Positions 8,094 to 15,133 of a stretch of DNA of 38,419 nt are shown one piece after another. The DNA is from Armatimonadota bacterium (GTDB lineage Bacteria > Armatimonadota > Zipacnadia > Zipacnadales > JABUFB01). The stretch covers positions 1 through 38,419 of the forward strand of contig JABUFB010000022.1 in the NCBI GenBank assembly GCA_013314775.1, given 5' to 3'. Positions within the stretch are counted from its first letter, which is position 1; each line of letters starts with the position of its first letter. The position numbers were made by a program, and so were the translations under genes. The notes under the pieces were generated by a model. That model searched no databases and was not told the origin of the DNA. It worked only from the letters and a program-made list of their open reading frames with translations.

Positions 8094-9494
8094 ATGCGAC
8101 ACGATCTGCTCCTTGTGACCCCGCCTTCGGTTCCGCCACTGGACCCAGAATTCAAGCCCGCCGTCCTCGGTAACCGGGCATTTCTGAAGGCTGTTGATGA
8201 ATCCGGAAAGGGCGTGCCGCTGCGGATAGCTCTCGTCCGTGGCGACGGTTCCGTCTCGACCTTCGACACCCGCGCCTTCGCGCCCGATGCCCCTCTCGCC
8301 GCCGCCAACCTGACGTATGCCGAGCGCCTGGTGAAGTTCTTGCTTTGGCAACGTGGCGGATGGAAGGTCATCGTCGGCGGTCCGACAGAGATCGGCGAAC
8401 ACATTCGCAAGGTCTATTCACCCCAGGGCGAGCGCGCCTTTGACTACGAGTTCATGGGCGAGACAGTCTACGAGCATCCCTTCACGGTGGAGATCACTGA
8501 CGCCGAGAGCGTCCCCGAAACCAGCGAAACAACCGCGCCGCTTGGCCGGCATCTCGATGGCTGCCGCGTTGGCTTCGACCTTGGCGCCAGCGACCGCAAG
8601 ACGAGCGCAGTCGTGGACGGCAAAGACGTCTTCACGGAAGAGGTCAAGTGGGATCCCAAGACAGCGACGGACTGGCACTATCATTACGAGGGCATCAAGC
8701 ATTCAATCCAGCGCGCGGTGGACCACCTGCCCCGTCTCGATGCAATCGGCGGCAGCGCTGCGGGTGTCTACATCAACAACCGCGCTATGGTTGCATCGCT
8801 GTTCCGCGGTGTGCCGAAGGACGATTTCAACGCGCACATCAAGCCTCTGTTCGAGAACCTCGGGCGGGAGTTTGGCGTGCCCCTCGTCGTGGTCAATGAC
8901 GGCGAAGTGACAGCTCTTGCCGGCTCTATGTCCCTGGAGGCCAACGCAGTTCTCGGCGTCGCCATGGGTTCAAGCGAGGCCGCGGGCTATGTGACGCCCG
9001 ATGGCAACATCACGGGGTGGCTGAACGAGCTTGCTTTCGCGCCGGTTGACTTCAACCCCAATGCCCCGCAGGACGAGTGGTCGGGCGATATCGGGTGTGG
9101 TGTGAACTACTTCTGCCAGACCGGGGTTATGCGTCTTGCCGCCGCCGCGGGCCTGGAGTTTGAGGCCGAGAAGTCGGTGCCGGAGCGCCTGGAAGACGTG
9201 CAGGCGTGGATGAAGGAAGGCAAGCCGGGCGTCGCAGAGATCTACGAATCGATCGGCATCCAGTTCGGCTACACCATCGCCCATTACGCGGACTTCTACG
9301 AGATCGAAAAGATGCTGATCCTCGGCCGCGTCACCACTGGTTCCGGGGGCGACTTGATCCTTGAGAAGGCCCAGGACGTGCTGGCCAGGGAGTTCCCGGA
9401 ACTCTCGACGAAGATCGAGTGTATGCTGCCCAACGAAAAGCTGCGCCGCGTGGGGCAGGCGATCGCCGCAGCCAGCCTGCCGGTGATCGGATAG
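8094..9494 (+). CDS. ROK-like ASKHA-fold protein (sugar kinase or regulator homologue)
   Basis: 466 residues from ATG 8094 (AAGGAAG about 9 nt upstream); the frame is open 250 nt further but that part is low-complexity intergenic sequence. A ~155-residue N-terminal region of unknown type precedes an actin-like fold beginning GCRVGFDLGASDRKTSAVV (phosphate-1 loop). It is followed by GGSAAGVYINN, VVNDGEVTALAGS (in the place of the ROK catalytic NDANAA region) and GVAMGSSEAAGYVTPDG. The catalytic Asp of the NDxxxxA block is present. The ROK zinc motif (CxCGxxGC) is absent. It is most likely a sugar-phosphorylating or sugar-sensing protein of the cytoplasm. The downstream PIG-L deacetylase suggests amino-sugar or glycoside metabolism. 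Confidence 0.88.
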   Translation: MRHDLLLVTPPSVPPLDPEFKPAVLGNRAFLKAVDESGKGVPLRIALVRGDGSVSTFDTRAFAPDAPLAAANLTYAERLVKFLLWQRGGWKVIVGGPTEIGEHIRKVYSPQGERAFDYEFMGETVYEHPFTVEITDAESVPETSETTAPLGRHLDGCRVGFDLGASDRKTSAVVDGKDVFTEEVKWDPKTATDWHYHYEGIKHSIQRAVDHLPRLDAIGGSAAGVYINNRAMVASLFRGVPKDDFNAHIKPLFENLGREFGVPLVVVNDGEVTALAGSMSLEANAVLGVAMGSSEAAGYVTPDGNITGWLNELAFAPVDFNPNAPQDEWSGDIGCGVNYFCQTGVMRLAAAAGLEFEAEKSVPERLEDVQAWMKEGKPGVAEIYESIGIQFGYTIAHYADFYEIEKMLILGRVTTGSGGDLILEKAQDVLAREFPELSTKIECMLPNEKLRRVGQAIAAASLPVIG

Positions 9495-9540
9495 GCGCGA
9501 CACCCGAGACGCAGGTCCCACCGTCGAGCACGGCGAACTA

Positions 9541-9570
9541 GACGCCTGTCCCGTCGCGGGCAGGCGTCTT
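9541..9570 (+). terminator. Hairpin after the ROK-like gene
   Basis: Stem GACGCCTG-CCCG (9541-9553, one bulged T) with CGGGCAGGCGTC (9557-9568), 3-nt loop, then TT. It lies 47 nt after the stop and just before the deacetylase start, so some read-through may occur. Confidence 0.65.
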
Positions 9571-9609
9571 CCGTGACAGGCAATGAATAGACCCGAAGGG
9601 ATGGTCACG

Positions 9610-10461
9610 ATGGAATTCCGAACACCCGGCGCACAACTGTACATTCCCGATGGAACCCCGGAGCCCGAGGCGATCAGCCGGACGACGCACATGGGCATTT
9701 CCGCGCACCAGGACGACCTGGAGATCATGTCCTACGCGGGCATCATCGAATGCTTCCAGAGCGACAGCAAGTGGTACGGCGGCGTCATCATGACCAACGG
9801 TGCCGGCGCGCCCCGCGCTGATCTCTACGGCGAGTACACGGATGAGATGATGATCGAGGTGCGCGCCAAGGAACAGAAGAAGGCCGCCTACGTGGGCGAG
9901 TACTCCTTCCAGGCGCTCCTTCACTACGGAAGCAAGGCTCTGAAGGATCCGGCCTGCGTGGACCCCACCGAGGAGCTTCGCGACCTGCTCCAGATCGCCC
10001 AGCCCGAGGTGATTTACACCCACAATCTGGCCGACAAGCACCCGACCCATGTCGCCGTGACCATCACGGTCATCCAGGCCTGCCGCCTACTCCCCGCCGA
10101 GCTCCGTCCGAAACAGGTCCTTGGCTGCGAGGTCTGGCGCGACCTAGACTGGATGATTGACAAGGACAAGGTCGTCCTGGACTGCACCAGCCATGAGAAC
10201 CTGCAGGCTTCGCTCCTCGGCGTGTTCGACTCCCAGGTCTGCGGCGGAAAGCGCTATGATCTCGCGACCCTGGGGCGCCGCCGGGCACACGCGACCTATC
10301 ACGAATCCCACGGCGTTGATGTGGCCGAACTGCTCAACTTCGCCATGGACCTGACGCCGCTCATCAACGACGCGAGCCTGTCGCCCGTGGATTATGTGAA
10401 TGCATACATTGACCGGTTCAAGGCTGAGGTCGAGGAACTCATCAGCGCTGTGCTGCCATAG
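9610..10461 (+). CDS. PIG-L/LmbE-family deacetylase
   Basis: 283 residues of a zinc-dependent N-acetyl-sugar deacetylase-like fold. The signature AHPDDxE appears as AHQDDLE (His33, Asp35, Asp36, Glu38), so the usual Pro is Gln. The second metal motif is HPTH (His144, His147), corresponding to the family's HPDH. Zinc ligands are therefore intact. There is no signal peptide, so it is cytoplasmic. ATG 9610 is preferred because AAGGG lies 9 nt upstream; an ATG at 9583 in frame lacks a site. It follows the ROK-like gene and its hairpin by ~115 nt. Likely substrates are N-acyl amino sugars or glycoconjugates; the exact one cannot be inferred. Confidence 0.9.
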   Translation: MEFRTPGAQLYIPDGTPEPEAISRTTHMGISAHQDDLEIMSYAGIIECFQSDSKWYGGVIMTNGAGAPRADLYGEYTDEMMIEVRAKEQKKAAYVGEYSFQALLHYGSKALKDPACVDPTEELRDLLQIAQPEVIYTHNLADKHPTHVAVTITVIQACRLLPAELRPKQVLGCEVWRDLDWMIDKDKVVLDCTSHENLQASLLGVFDSQVCGGKRYDLATLGRRRAHATYHESHGVDVAELLNFAMDLTPLINDASLSPVDYVNAYIDRFKAEVEELISAVLP

Positions 10462-10479
10462 AAAGCAACCCAACCTGCA

Positions 10480-10497
10480 GGTCGGCGTGGGCCGACC
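10480..10497 (+). terminator. Short hairpin after the deacetylase gene
   Basis: GGTCGGC / GCCGACC (7 bp) with a GTGG loop, 18 nt after the stop, no U-tract. Weak terminator candidate. Confidence 0.4.
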
Positions 10498-10561
10498 GTC
10501 CCAGTCATCCGCCTTCCGCGTTCACGGTGCGACAGGGACATTCATCTTCGTTGTCTGACCC

Positions 10562-10598
10562 GAGACAGGCGCCCGCCGCCAGGTTGGGTGCCTGTCTC
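10562..10598 (+). other. Long hairpin in the leader of tsaE
   Basis: Thirteen-base stem, GAGACAGGCGCCC (10562-10574) with GGGTGCCTGTCTC (10586-10598), including one G-U pair and an 11-nt loop, ending 23 nt before the tsaE start. No U-tract follows. It may be a terminator for the upstream gene or a structure in the tsaE leader, which also lacks a clear ribosome site. Confidence 0.5.
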
Positions 10599-10621
10599 CA
10601 CTGGATTGCCGCCCTCACGCC

Positions 10622-11077
10622 ATGACCCGGTATCAGTTTGAGACCAACTCCACCGAAGAGACCGAAAGCATTGGCGCGGCGCTTGGCGCGGTTCTGCGCG
10701 CGGGTGACGTCATCGCGCTCACCGGTGAGCTCGGTGCAGGCAAGACCTGCTTCGTGCGCGGGCTGGCCAGGGGTATCGGCGTTCGAGATGCGGTCACCAG
10801 CCCCACTTTCATTCTCATCCGCGAGCATCGCGGAGACCCTGGTCTCTGCCACGCCGACGCGTACCGCCTCTCTTCGGGCGCTGAACTGGAGGACCTTGGC
10901 CTGGAAGACATCCTGTCGCATTCGGTTTTCGCGGTGGAGTGGGCGGAGCGTGTGGCTGACGCCCTGCCTCCAGATCGCATCGAGGTTCACCTCGAGTACG
11001 AGGAGGACGGGCGTCGGATCACGCTGACTGCTCTGGGCGACTCTGCGGCCGAAAGACTGCGGGAGGCGTTGGCATGA
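10622..11077 (+). CDS. tsaE: tRNA threonylcarbamoyladenosine (t6A) biosynthesis ATPase TsaE
   Basis: 151 residues, the usual length for TsaE (YjeE). Motifs are all in order: Walker A GELGAGKT (about residues 35-42), TSPTFILI (switch-like), HADAYRL (metal/nucleotide-binding) and VEWAER. TsaE is the ATPase that works with TsaB-TsaD to put threonylcarbamoyl on A37 of ANN-decoding tRNAs. The stop overlaps the tsaB start by 4 nt (ATGA), the standard operon arrangement. The start at 10622 has no obvious Shine-Dalgarno and is preceded by a strong hairpin. tsaD and tsaC are not in the window. Confidence 0.97.
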   Translation: MTRYQFETNSTEETESIGAALGAVLRAGDVIALTGELGAGKTCFVRGLARGIGVRDAVTSPTFILIREHRGDPGLCHADAYRLSSGAELEDLGLEDILSHSVFAVEWAERVADALPPDRIEVHLEYEEDGRRITLTALGDSAAERLREALA

Positions 11078-11790
11078 AGGTCCTCGGTATCGAGACTTCC
11101 GCTCACCACAGCAGTCTCGCGCTCTTGGTTGATGGCCACCTGGAACGAGAGAGCTTCTTCCCCAGCCGCATGTCCCTGGGCCAGACCCTCGCCAGCCACA
11201 TCCAGGAAGTCCTTGGCTGCCCAGTGGCTGCGGACGCCGGCCTGACGGCTATCGGTGTCTCCCTTGGCCCGGGCTCCTTCACCGGACTGCGCGTGGGCAT
11301 CGCCGCGGCAAAAGCCCTGGCGCATGCACTGGGAATCCCGCTGGTCGGTATTCCCACCCACGAAGCCATCGCTTGGCCTGTCGCCAGCATCTCCGACCGC
11401 TCGATCTGCATCCTGCAGCATGCCCGGACGGACCAGGTCTATTGCACGCTTTTCGCCCCGGGCTTGTCTGACGGCCATCTGCAGCCGATCTTCGACACGT
11501 GCGTTCTCCCAATCTCGGCCCTGGTCGGGCGACTCACCATCCATGCCAGACCACTGATCGCGCTGGGTGACGGACTGGAACGCCACGGAACAGTCCTGCG
11601 CGATGCACTTCGTGAGGAACTCTTCATCCCCCCGTCCGTTCTCCAGATACCCCGAGCCGCCGTGGTTGCCAAGCTTGCCTCGGAGCGGGCCGCGCAGGCC
11701 GATCCCGGCGCGGCGATGAACCTTCGCCCCACATATCTTCTGGTCTCCCAGGCCGAAATGTCTCACAATGTAGACCTCGGACAGAAGTGA
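11074..11790 (+). CDS. tsaB: t6A biosynthesis protein TsaB
   Basis: 238 residues, an ASKHA-fold non-catalytic partner of TsaD. It starts [18 protein letters not shown] and has the family signature GPGSFTGLRVGIAAAKALA followed by PLVGIPTHEA. Translation is coupled to tsaE through ATGA. In other bacteria TsaB forms a heterodimer with TsaD and recruits TsaE. It differs slightly from the common form in having AHH in place of the usual cytosolic TS-x-xxS region after IETS, which is within family variation. A secreted protein gene follows after only 17 nt, so read-through transcription is likely, although the functions look unrelated. Confidence 0.96.
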   Translation: MKVLGIETSAHHSSLALLVDGHLERESFFPSRMSLGQTLASHIQEVLGCPVAADAGLTAIGVSLGPGSFTGLRVGIAAAKALAHALGIPLVGIPTHEAIAWPVASISDRSICILQHARTDQVYCTLFAPGLSDGHLQPIFDTCVLPISALVGRLTIHARPLIALGDGLERHGTVLRDALREELFIPPSVLQIPRAAVVAKLASERAAQADPGAAMNLRPTYLLVSQAEMSHNVDLGQK

Positions 11791-11807
11791 TCCACAGGAG
11801 GCCCGCC

Positions 11808-14795
11808 ATGCGTGCTCTCTGGCCGGTGATGTTGTCCGCGACGTTACTCGCCGTGGCTATGGTCCATGCTCAGAGCCTCGTGATCAAGCAACCCATTTCA
11901 GACGAGAGTGCCCGGCAGGCCCAGCTTATCGACAATGGCGACCTGGGGATCGTCGAAGACGGACAGTTCGCCGGCTGGAAGGCGTGGGAGCTCGGGTACG
12001 AGGTGGACGCGGAGGTCAGCCGGAGCGCCCCCACAAGTGCGCGGTGCGTGCTGGATTCGGCGGATCAGGTGCGGGGGATGACCTATGTCCTCACCCTGAA
12101 CCAAACCCGTCCCACGCCCATCGTCGCCGAGTGCTGGAGCAAATGTGAAGGCGTGTCCGGGGGCCGCGACGGCAACTACTCGCTGTATCTCGACCTGGAG
12201 TATATGGACGGGACGCCGCTGTGGGGCCAGATCGCACCCTTCCGGTCCGGCACCCATGATTGGGAAAAGCGGACAGTCACGGTTGTCCCCACAAAACCTA
12301 TCAAGAACGTGAGCATCCACGGGATCTTCCGCCTGCGCAAAGGGACTGCGTGGTTCGACGACTTCAAGTGCTGGGAGCTATCCCTGCCGGAAGGTGCCAG
12401 CCAGTTCGACAGCGTGGGCGTTGGCCGCACTGTGCCCATTCCCGCCGACAGGCTCATCCGCGGTCTGGGACTGGCGGTACGCGATGCCGCCGCTAATTCC
12501 GGGATCATAGCGCCCGCGATGACCGTCACCGCCGACGCCACAGGCACGCTGGCCAAGGGTGACATCCCCGAGCTGAGCCTGCAACTTGAGGCCCGCTTCA
12601 CTGACATCGACAACGGTGTGCGGGTGGACGGCACGATCCGCGACACCACAGGGCAGGATCGGGCCGTCACCGTCTATGCCATCCAACCCTTGGATGCGGT
12701 AGGCTGGAACTGGCATCAGGACGCCCGCAGCCATCAGACCATTGCGCCCAATGTGAGCTACCGAAACTGGATTTCCGTGGGCGCAGGGTCCAACGGAATG
12801 GCGTCATGGTATCCACTTGCCTGCGTCTCCAATGACGAGCGAGCGGCTGCGATCGGCGCTCCCATGGATGTGCCGCGCCTGTATCGGTTCGCGTACGAGG
12901 CCGCTTCGCGCGAGCTGTACGCAGCCGTTGACCTCGGCCTGAGCGTTGACACCGCGAAGTACCCGTCCTCCGCCACCTTCAGCTTTGTGGCATACACCCC
13001 CGACCAGCCGTCCTGGGGGTTCCGCTCGGCTCTGGCCGCATACTACAGGCTGTTCCCGGACTGCTTCACCAAGCGCAACGCGAAAGAGGGCATCTGGATG
13101 CCCTTCACCGACATCTCCTCGGTGGAGGGCTTTGAGGACTTCGGCTTCCAGTTCCAGGAGGGAGCGCCCAACCCCGCCTTCGACGAAGAGCATGGCATCT
13201 ACAGTTTCGTCTATGTGGAGCCCATGAGCCATTGGCTCGCGATGCCGGAAGAGATGGAGCGCACCGATGAGCGGGCAAAAGCGCTGATCAGAGAGCAGGC
13301 TGCGCGCGGGGTGCTCCAATCCCAGTCTACCTTGACCTCCGCGATCGAGGACGAGAACGGCGAATGGCAGGGCGGCATCACCAAGGCGCCCTGGTGCGAC
13401 GGCGCCCTGTATATCCTGAACCCCAGCCCCAACGTGCCGTCCGATCCGCCAGGCAGCATCACCCAGTTTGAGCATGAATGGCGCAGCATCGAGGGAGCTT
13501 TCCGTAATGCATCCTCGCAGCGTAGTGCCTGGCGCGCCTGGGAGCGGGGTTTCGCACCGGCGCCCGGCGAGGGCCGCGCCGGCTCCACGGCAATCCGTCT
13601 GGTGCGGGCCGCCGGCCAGACCAACGCCGGCGCGAGCCAGTCGGTACAATTGGGCCAGAAGGAGCCTGCCCCGCTGGTTGCCCGCGTCTGGACGAAAGCC
13701 GTGGACGTTTCTGGCGAACCGGACAACAACTATGCGCTGTACATCGATCTGACTTACTCCGACGGCACGCCCGGCTGGGGGTTCGTGGCTTCTGCGCCCA
13801 CCGGCACAGGTGACTGGCAGCTTCTGGAGCAGACCATTCGACCCGCGAAGCCCGTAACCACAGTGAGCTATCATCTGCTCCTGCGCGCGCCCCATGAGGG
13901 CACAGTCTGGTTCGACGACGCCTTCCTCGGTCTGGAGGGCAGCGACGAGAACCTCCTGCGGCAGCCCGACTTCGAACCCGTGGCGACATCCACCCAGATG
14001 AAAGTCGAACTCGACGGCACGTACATCGACTCCTACGAGATGGGCGCCACCAATCTGAACTACCGGCGGAAGCACTTCGCGCAGGCTGACATCCCCCTGG
14101 TCTACGACTCCGAAAGGCGCGTCTGTCAGCTCGGCGTGTTCAATACGGTTGAGTTCTCGCGTGAGGTCTCGCGGCGTATGCTGGAACGGGGAAAGATGAT
14201 GTTCGCCAACTCCACGCCGATCCGCTTCCCGTGGCCCGCAGCGCATCTCGATGTGATGGGCATTGAGACCAACTGGGCTTCGGGCGGCAAGTACAGTCCA
14301 AATCCTGACCCGGTGATGAGCTATCGGCGCGCTATCTGCTACCAGCGTCCATACTTGCTTCTGCAGAACACGGTCTATGAGGACTTCAAACCCGAGTGGG
14401 TGGAGTTGTACTTCAAGCGGTGCGCGGCGTACGGGATCTTCCCGAGCTTCTTCAGCCACAACGCAGCGGATGATCCTTATTGGCAAAGGCCGAACCTGTA
14501 TAACCGCGACCGCCCGCTATTCAAACAGTGGATCCCGGTCATCAGCGCTTTGAACGCCGCAGGGTGGGAGCCCGTCACTCATGTTCGCAGCGACGATCCG
14601 AAGGTTTACGTGGAGCGGTTCGGAAGGCCCGGCGGGCCCTTGTATCTGACAGTCTTCAATGACAGCCAGGAGCCGCGCACAGCGAAGTTGACCGCGGATC
14701 TAGAAGCGCTTGGGCTCACAGAGTTGCCGGGAGAGTGGGGAAGAGACGGGGTAATGCTTCCGGCGGAAGACGTGGCGGTGATCCGGCTGAAGTGA
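11808..14795 (+). CDS. Secreted glycoside-hydrolase-like protein with two carbohydrate-binding modules
   Basis: 995 residues from ATG 11808, which has AGGAGG 6 nt upstream (an in-frame ATG at 11787 lacks one). Signal peptide MRALWPVMLSATLLAVAMVHA, cleavage near A|QSL. Residues ~37-191 and ~552-710 are two copies of one beta-jelly-roll module: each has GNY/NNYxLYxDLxYxDGTPxWG, TGD/HDWxxxxxTVxPxKPxxxVSxH and ends in TxWFDD. Copy 2 lies inside what reads as one barrel (residues ~397-548 and ~730-910, with DGTYIDSYEM, MGIETNWAS and LLLQNTVYEDF). A small beta domain closes the protein. The order suggests an uncatalogued glycosidase with a substrate-binding insertion. I cannot name the catalytic acids with confidence. 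Confidence 0.85.
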   Translation: MRALWPVMLSATLLAVAMVHAQSLVIKQPISDESARQAQLIDNGDLGIVEDGQFAGWKAWELGYEVDAEVSRSAPTSARCVLDSADQVRGMTYVLTLNQTRPTPIVAECWSKCEGVSGGRDGNYSLYLDLEYMDGTPLWGQIAPFRSGTHDWEKRTVTVVPTKPIKNVSIHGIFRLRKGTAWFDDFKCWELSLPEGASQFDSVGVGRTVPIPADRLIRGLGLAVRDAAANSGIIAPAMTVTADATGTLAKGDIPELSLQLEARFTDIDNGVRVDGTIRDTTGQDRAVTVYAIQPLDAVGWNWHQDARSHQTIAPNVSYRNWISVGAGSNGMASWYPLACVSNDERAAAIGAPMDVPRLYRFAYEAASRELYAAVDLGLSVDTAKYPSSATFSFVAYTPDQPSWGFRSALAAYYRLFPDCFTKRNAKEGIWMPFTDISSVEGFEDFGFQFQEGAPNPAFDEEHGIYSFVYVEPMSHWLAMPEEMERTDERAKALIREQAARGVLQSQSTLTSAIEDENGEWQGGITKAPWCDGALYILNPSPNVPSDPPGSITQFEHEWRSIEGAFRNASSQRSAWRAWERGFAPAPGEGRAGSTAIRLVRAAGQTNAGASQSVQLGQKEPAPLVARVWTKAVDVSGEPDNNYALYIDLTYSDGTPGWGFVASAPTGTGDWQLLEQTIRPAKPVTTVSYHLLLRAPHEGTVWFDDAFLGLEGSDENLLRQPDFEPVATSTQMKVELDGTYIDSYEMGATNLNYRRKHFAQADIPLVYDSERRVCQLGVFNTVEFSREVSRRMLERGKMMFANSTPIRFPWPAAHLDVMGIETNWASGGKYSPNPDPVMSYRRAICYQRPYLLLQNTVYEDFKPEWVELYFKRCAAYGIFPSFFSHNAADDPYWQRPNLYNRDRPLFKQWIPVISALNAAGWEPVTHVRSDDPKVYVERFGRPGGPLYLTVFNDSQEPRTAKLTADLEALGLTELPGEWGRDGVMLPAEDVAVIRLK

Positions 14796-14810
14796 TACAG
14801 AAACCGGGGA

Positions 14811-14871
14811 CCGGCACCCGGGTCGTGCAGCCGTGGGCGCGATCGGTGCCTGTATCCGACCCGGGTGCTGG
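14811..14871. terminator. Long inverted repeat between convergent genes
   Basis: Fifteen-base stem, CCGGCACCCGGGTCG (14811-14825) with CGACCCGGGTGCTGG (14857-14871), one G-U pair and a 31-nt loop. It lies between the glycosidase stop and the stop of the small nrdD cistron, so it is probably a bidirectional terminator. Confidence 0.7.
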
Positions 14872-14906
14872 AGACGACACTGCTCCGCAGGAACAAATGC
14901 CTGCTG

Positions 14907-15122
14907 TCAGATGCCCAGCTTGAGCTGCCCGGTGGGATCCTGGATGAACGCCGGGGTCTCGCGGAACAGGACGCGCTCGGCCTGTTCGCTGCGCTTCCCC
15001 GGATTCCAGGAGGAGACCGGCCGATAGTACCCCATGACTCGCGTCCAGACCTCGCACGGCTGGCGCTCAGATTCCGGGATGTCGGCGATAGTCACGGTTG
15101 CTGCATTTCTGGGTTCGGGCAT
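14907..15122 (-). CDS. Stand-alone glycyl-radical tail of class III ribonucleotide reductase
   Basis: 71 residues. The core CEVWTRVMGYYRPVSSWNPGK (residues 23-43, Gly31 in RVMGY) matches the C-terminal glycyl-radical segment of NrdD proteins of the Thermotoga type. There it normally follows the zinc site in the same chain. The ATG has GAGGAG about 7 nt upstream, overlapping the stop of the upstream nrdD gene, with 11 nt between the stop and start. The frame differs from nrdD. A ~20-residue N-terminal part and a C-terminal ETPAFIQDP tail are additional. It probably supplies the radical glycine in trans, comparable with the spare radical domain YfiD of pyruvate formate-lyase. Not an obvious single-indel frameshift: see nrdD. 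Confidence 0.85.
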   Translation of the reverse strand: MPEPRNAATVTIADIPESERQPCEVWTRVMGYYRPVSSWNPGKRSEQAERVLFRETPAFIQDPTGQLKLGI

Positions 15123-15133
15123 GGCTGCTCTCC

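Noticed and set aside
12804-14486. 560-residue open frame on the minus strand across the glycosidase-like gene
   Set aside because: Antisense to a gene with signal peptide, ribosome site and paired modules. The frame is composed of Arg/Ala/Gly-rich low-information sequence, a common shadow in GC-rich DNA.
15123-15133. nrdD split explained as one frameshift
   Set aside because: Extra residues on both sides of the break, a strong ribosome site on the second cistron and a normal stop make a single indel unlikely, although an assembly error cannot be fully excluded.
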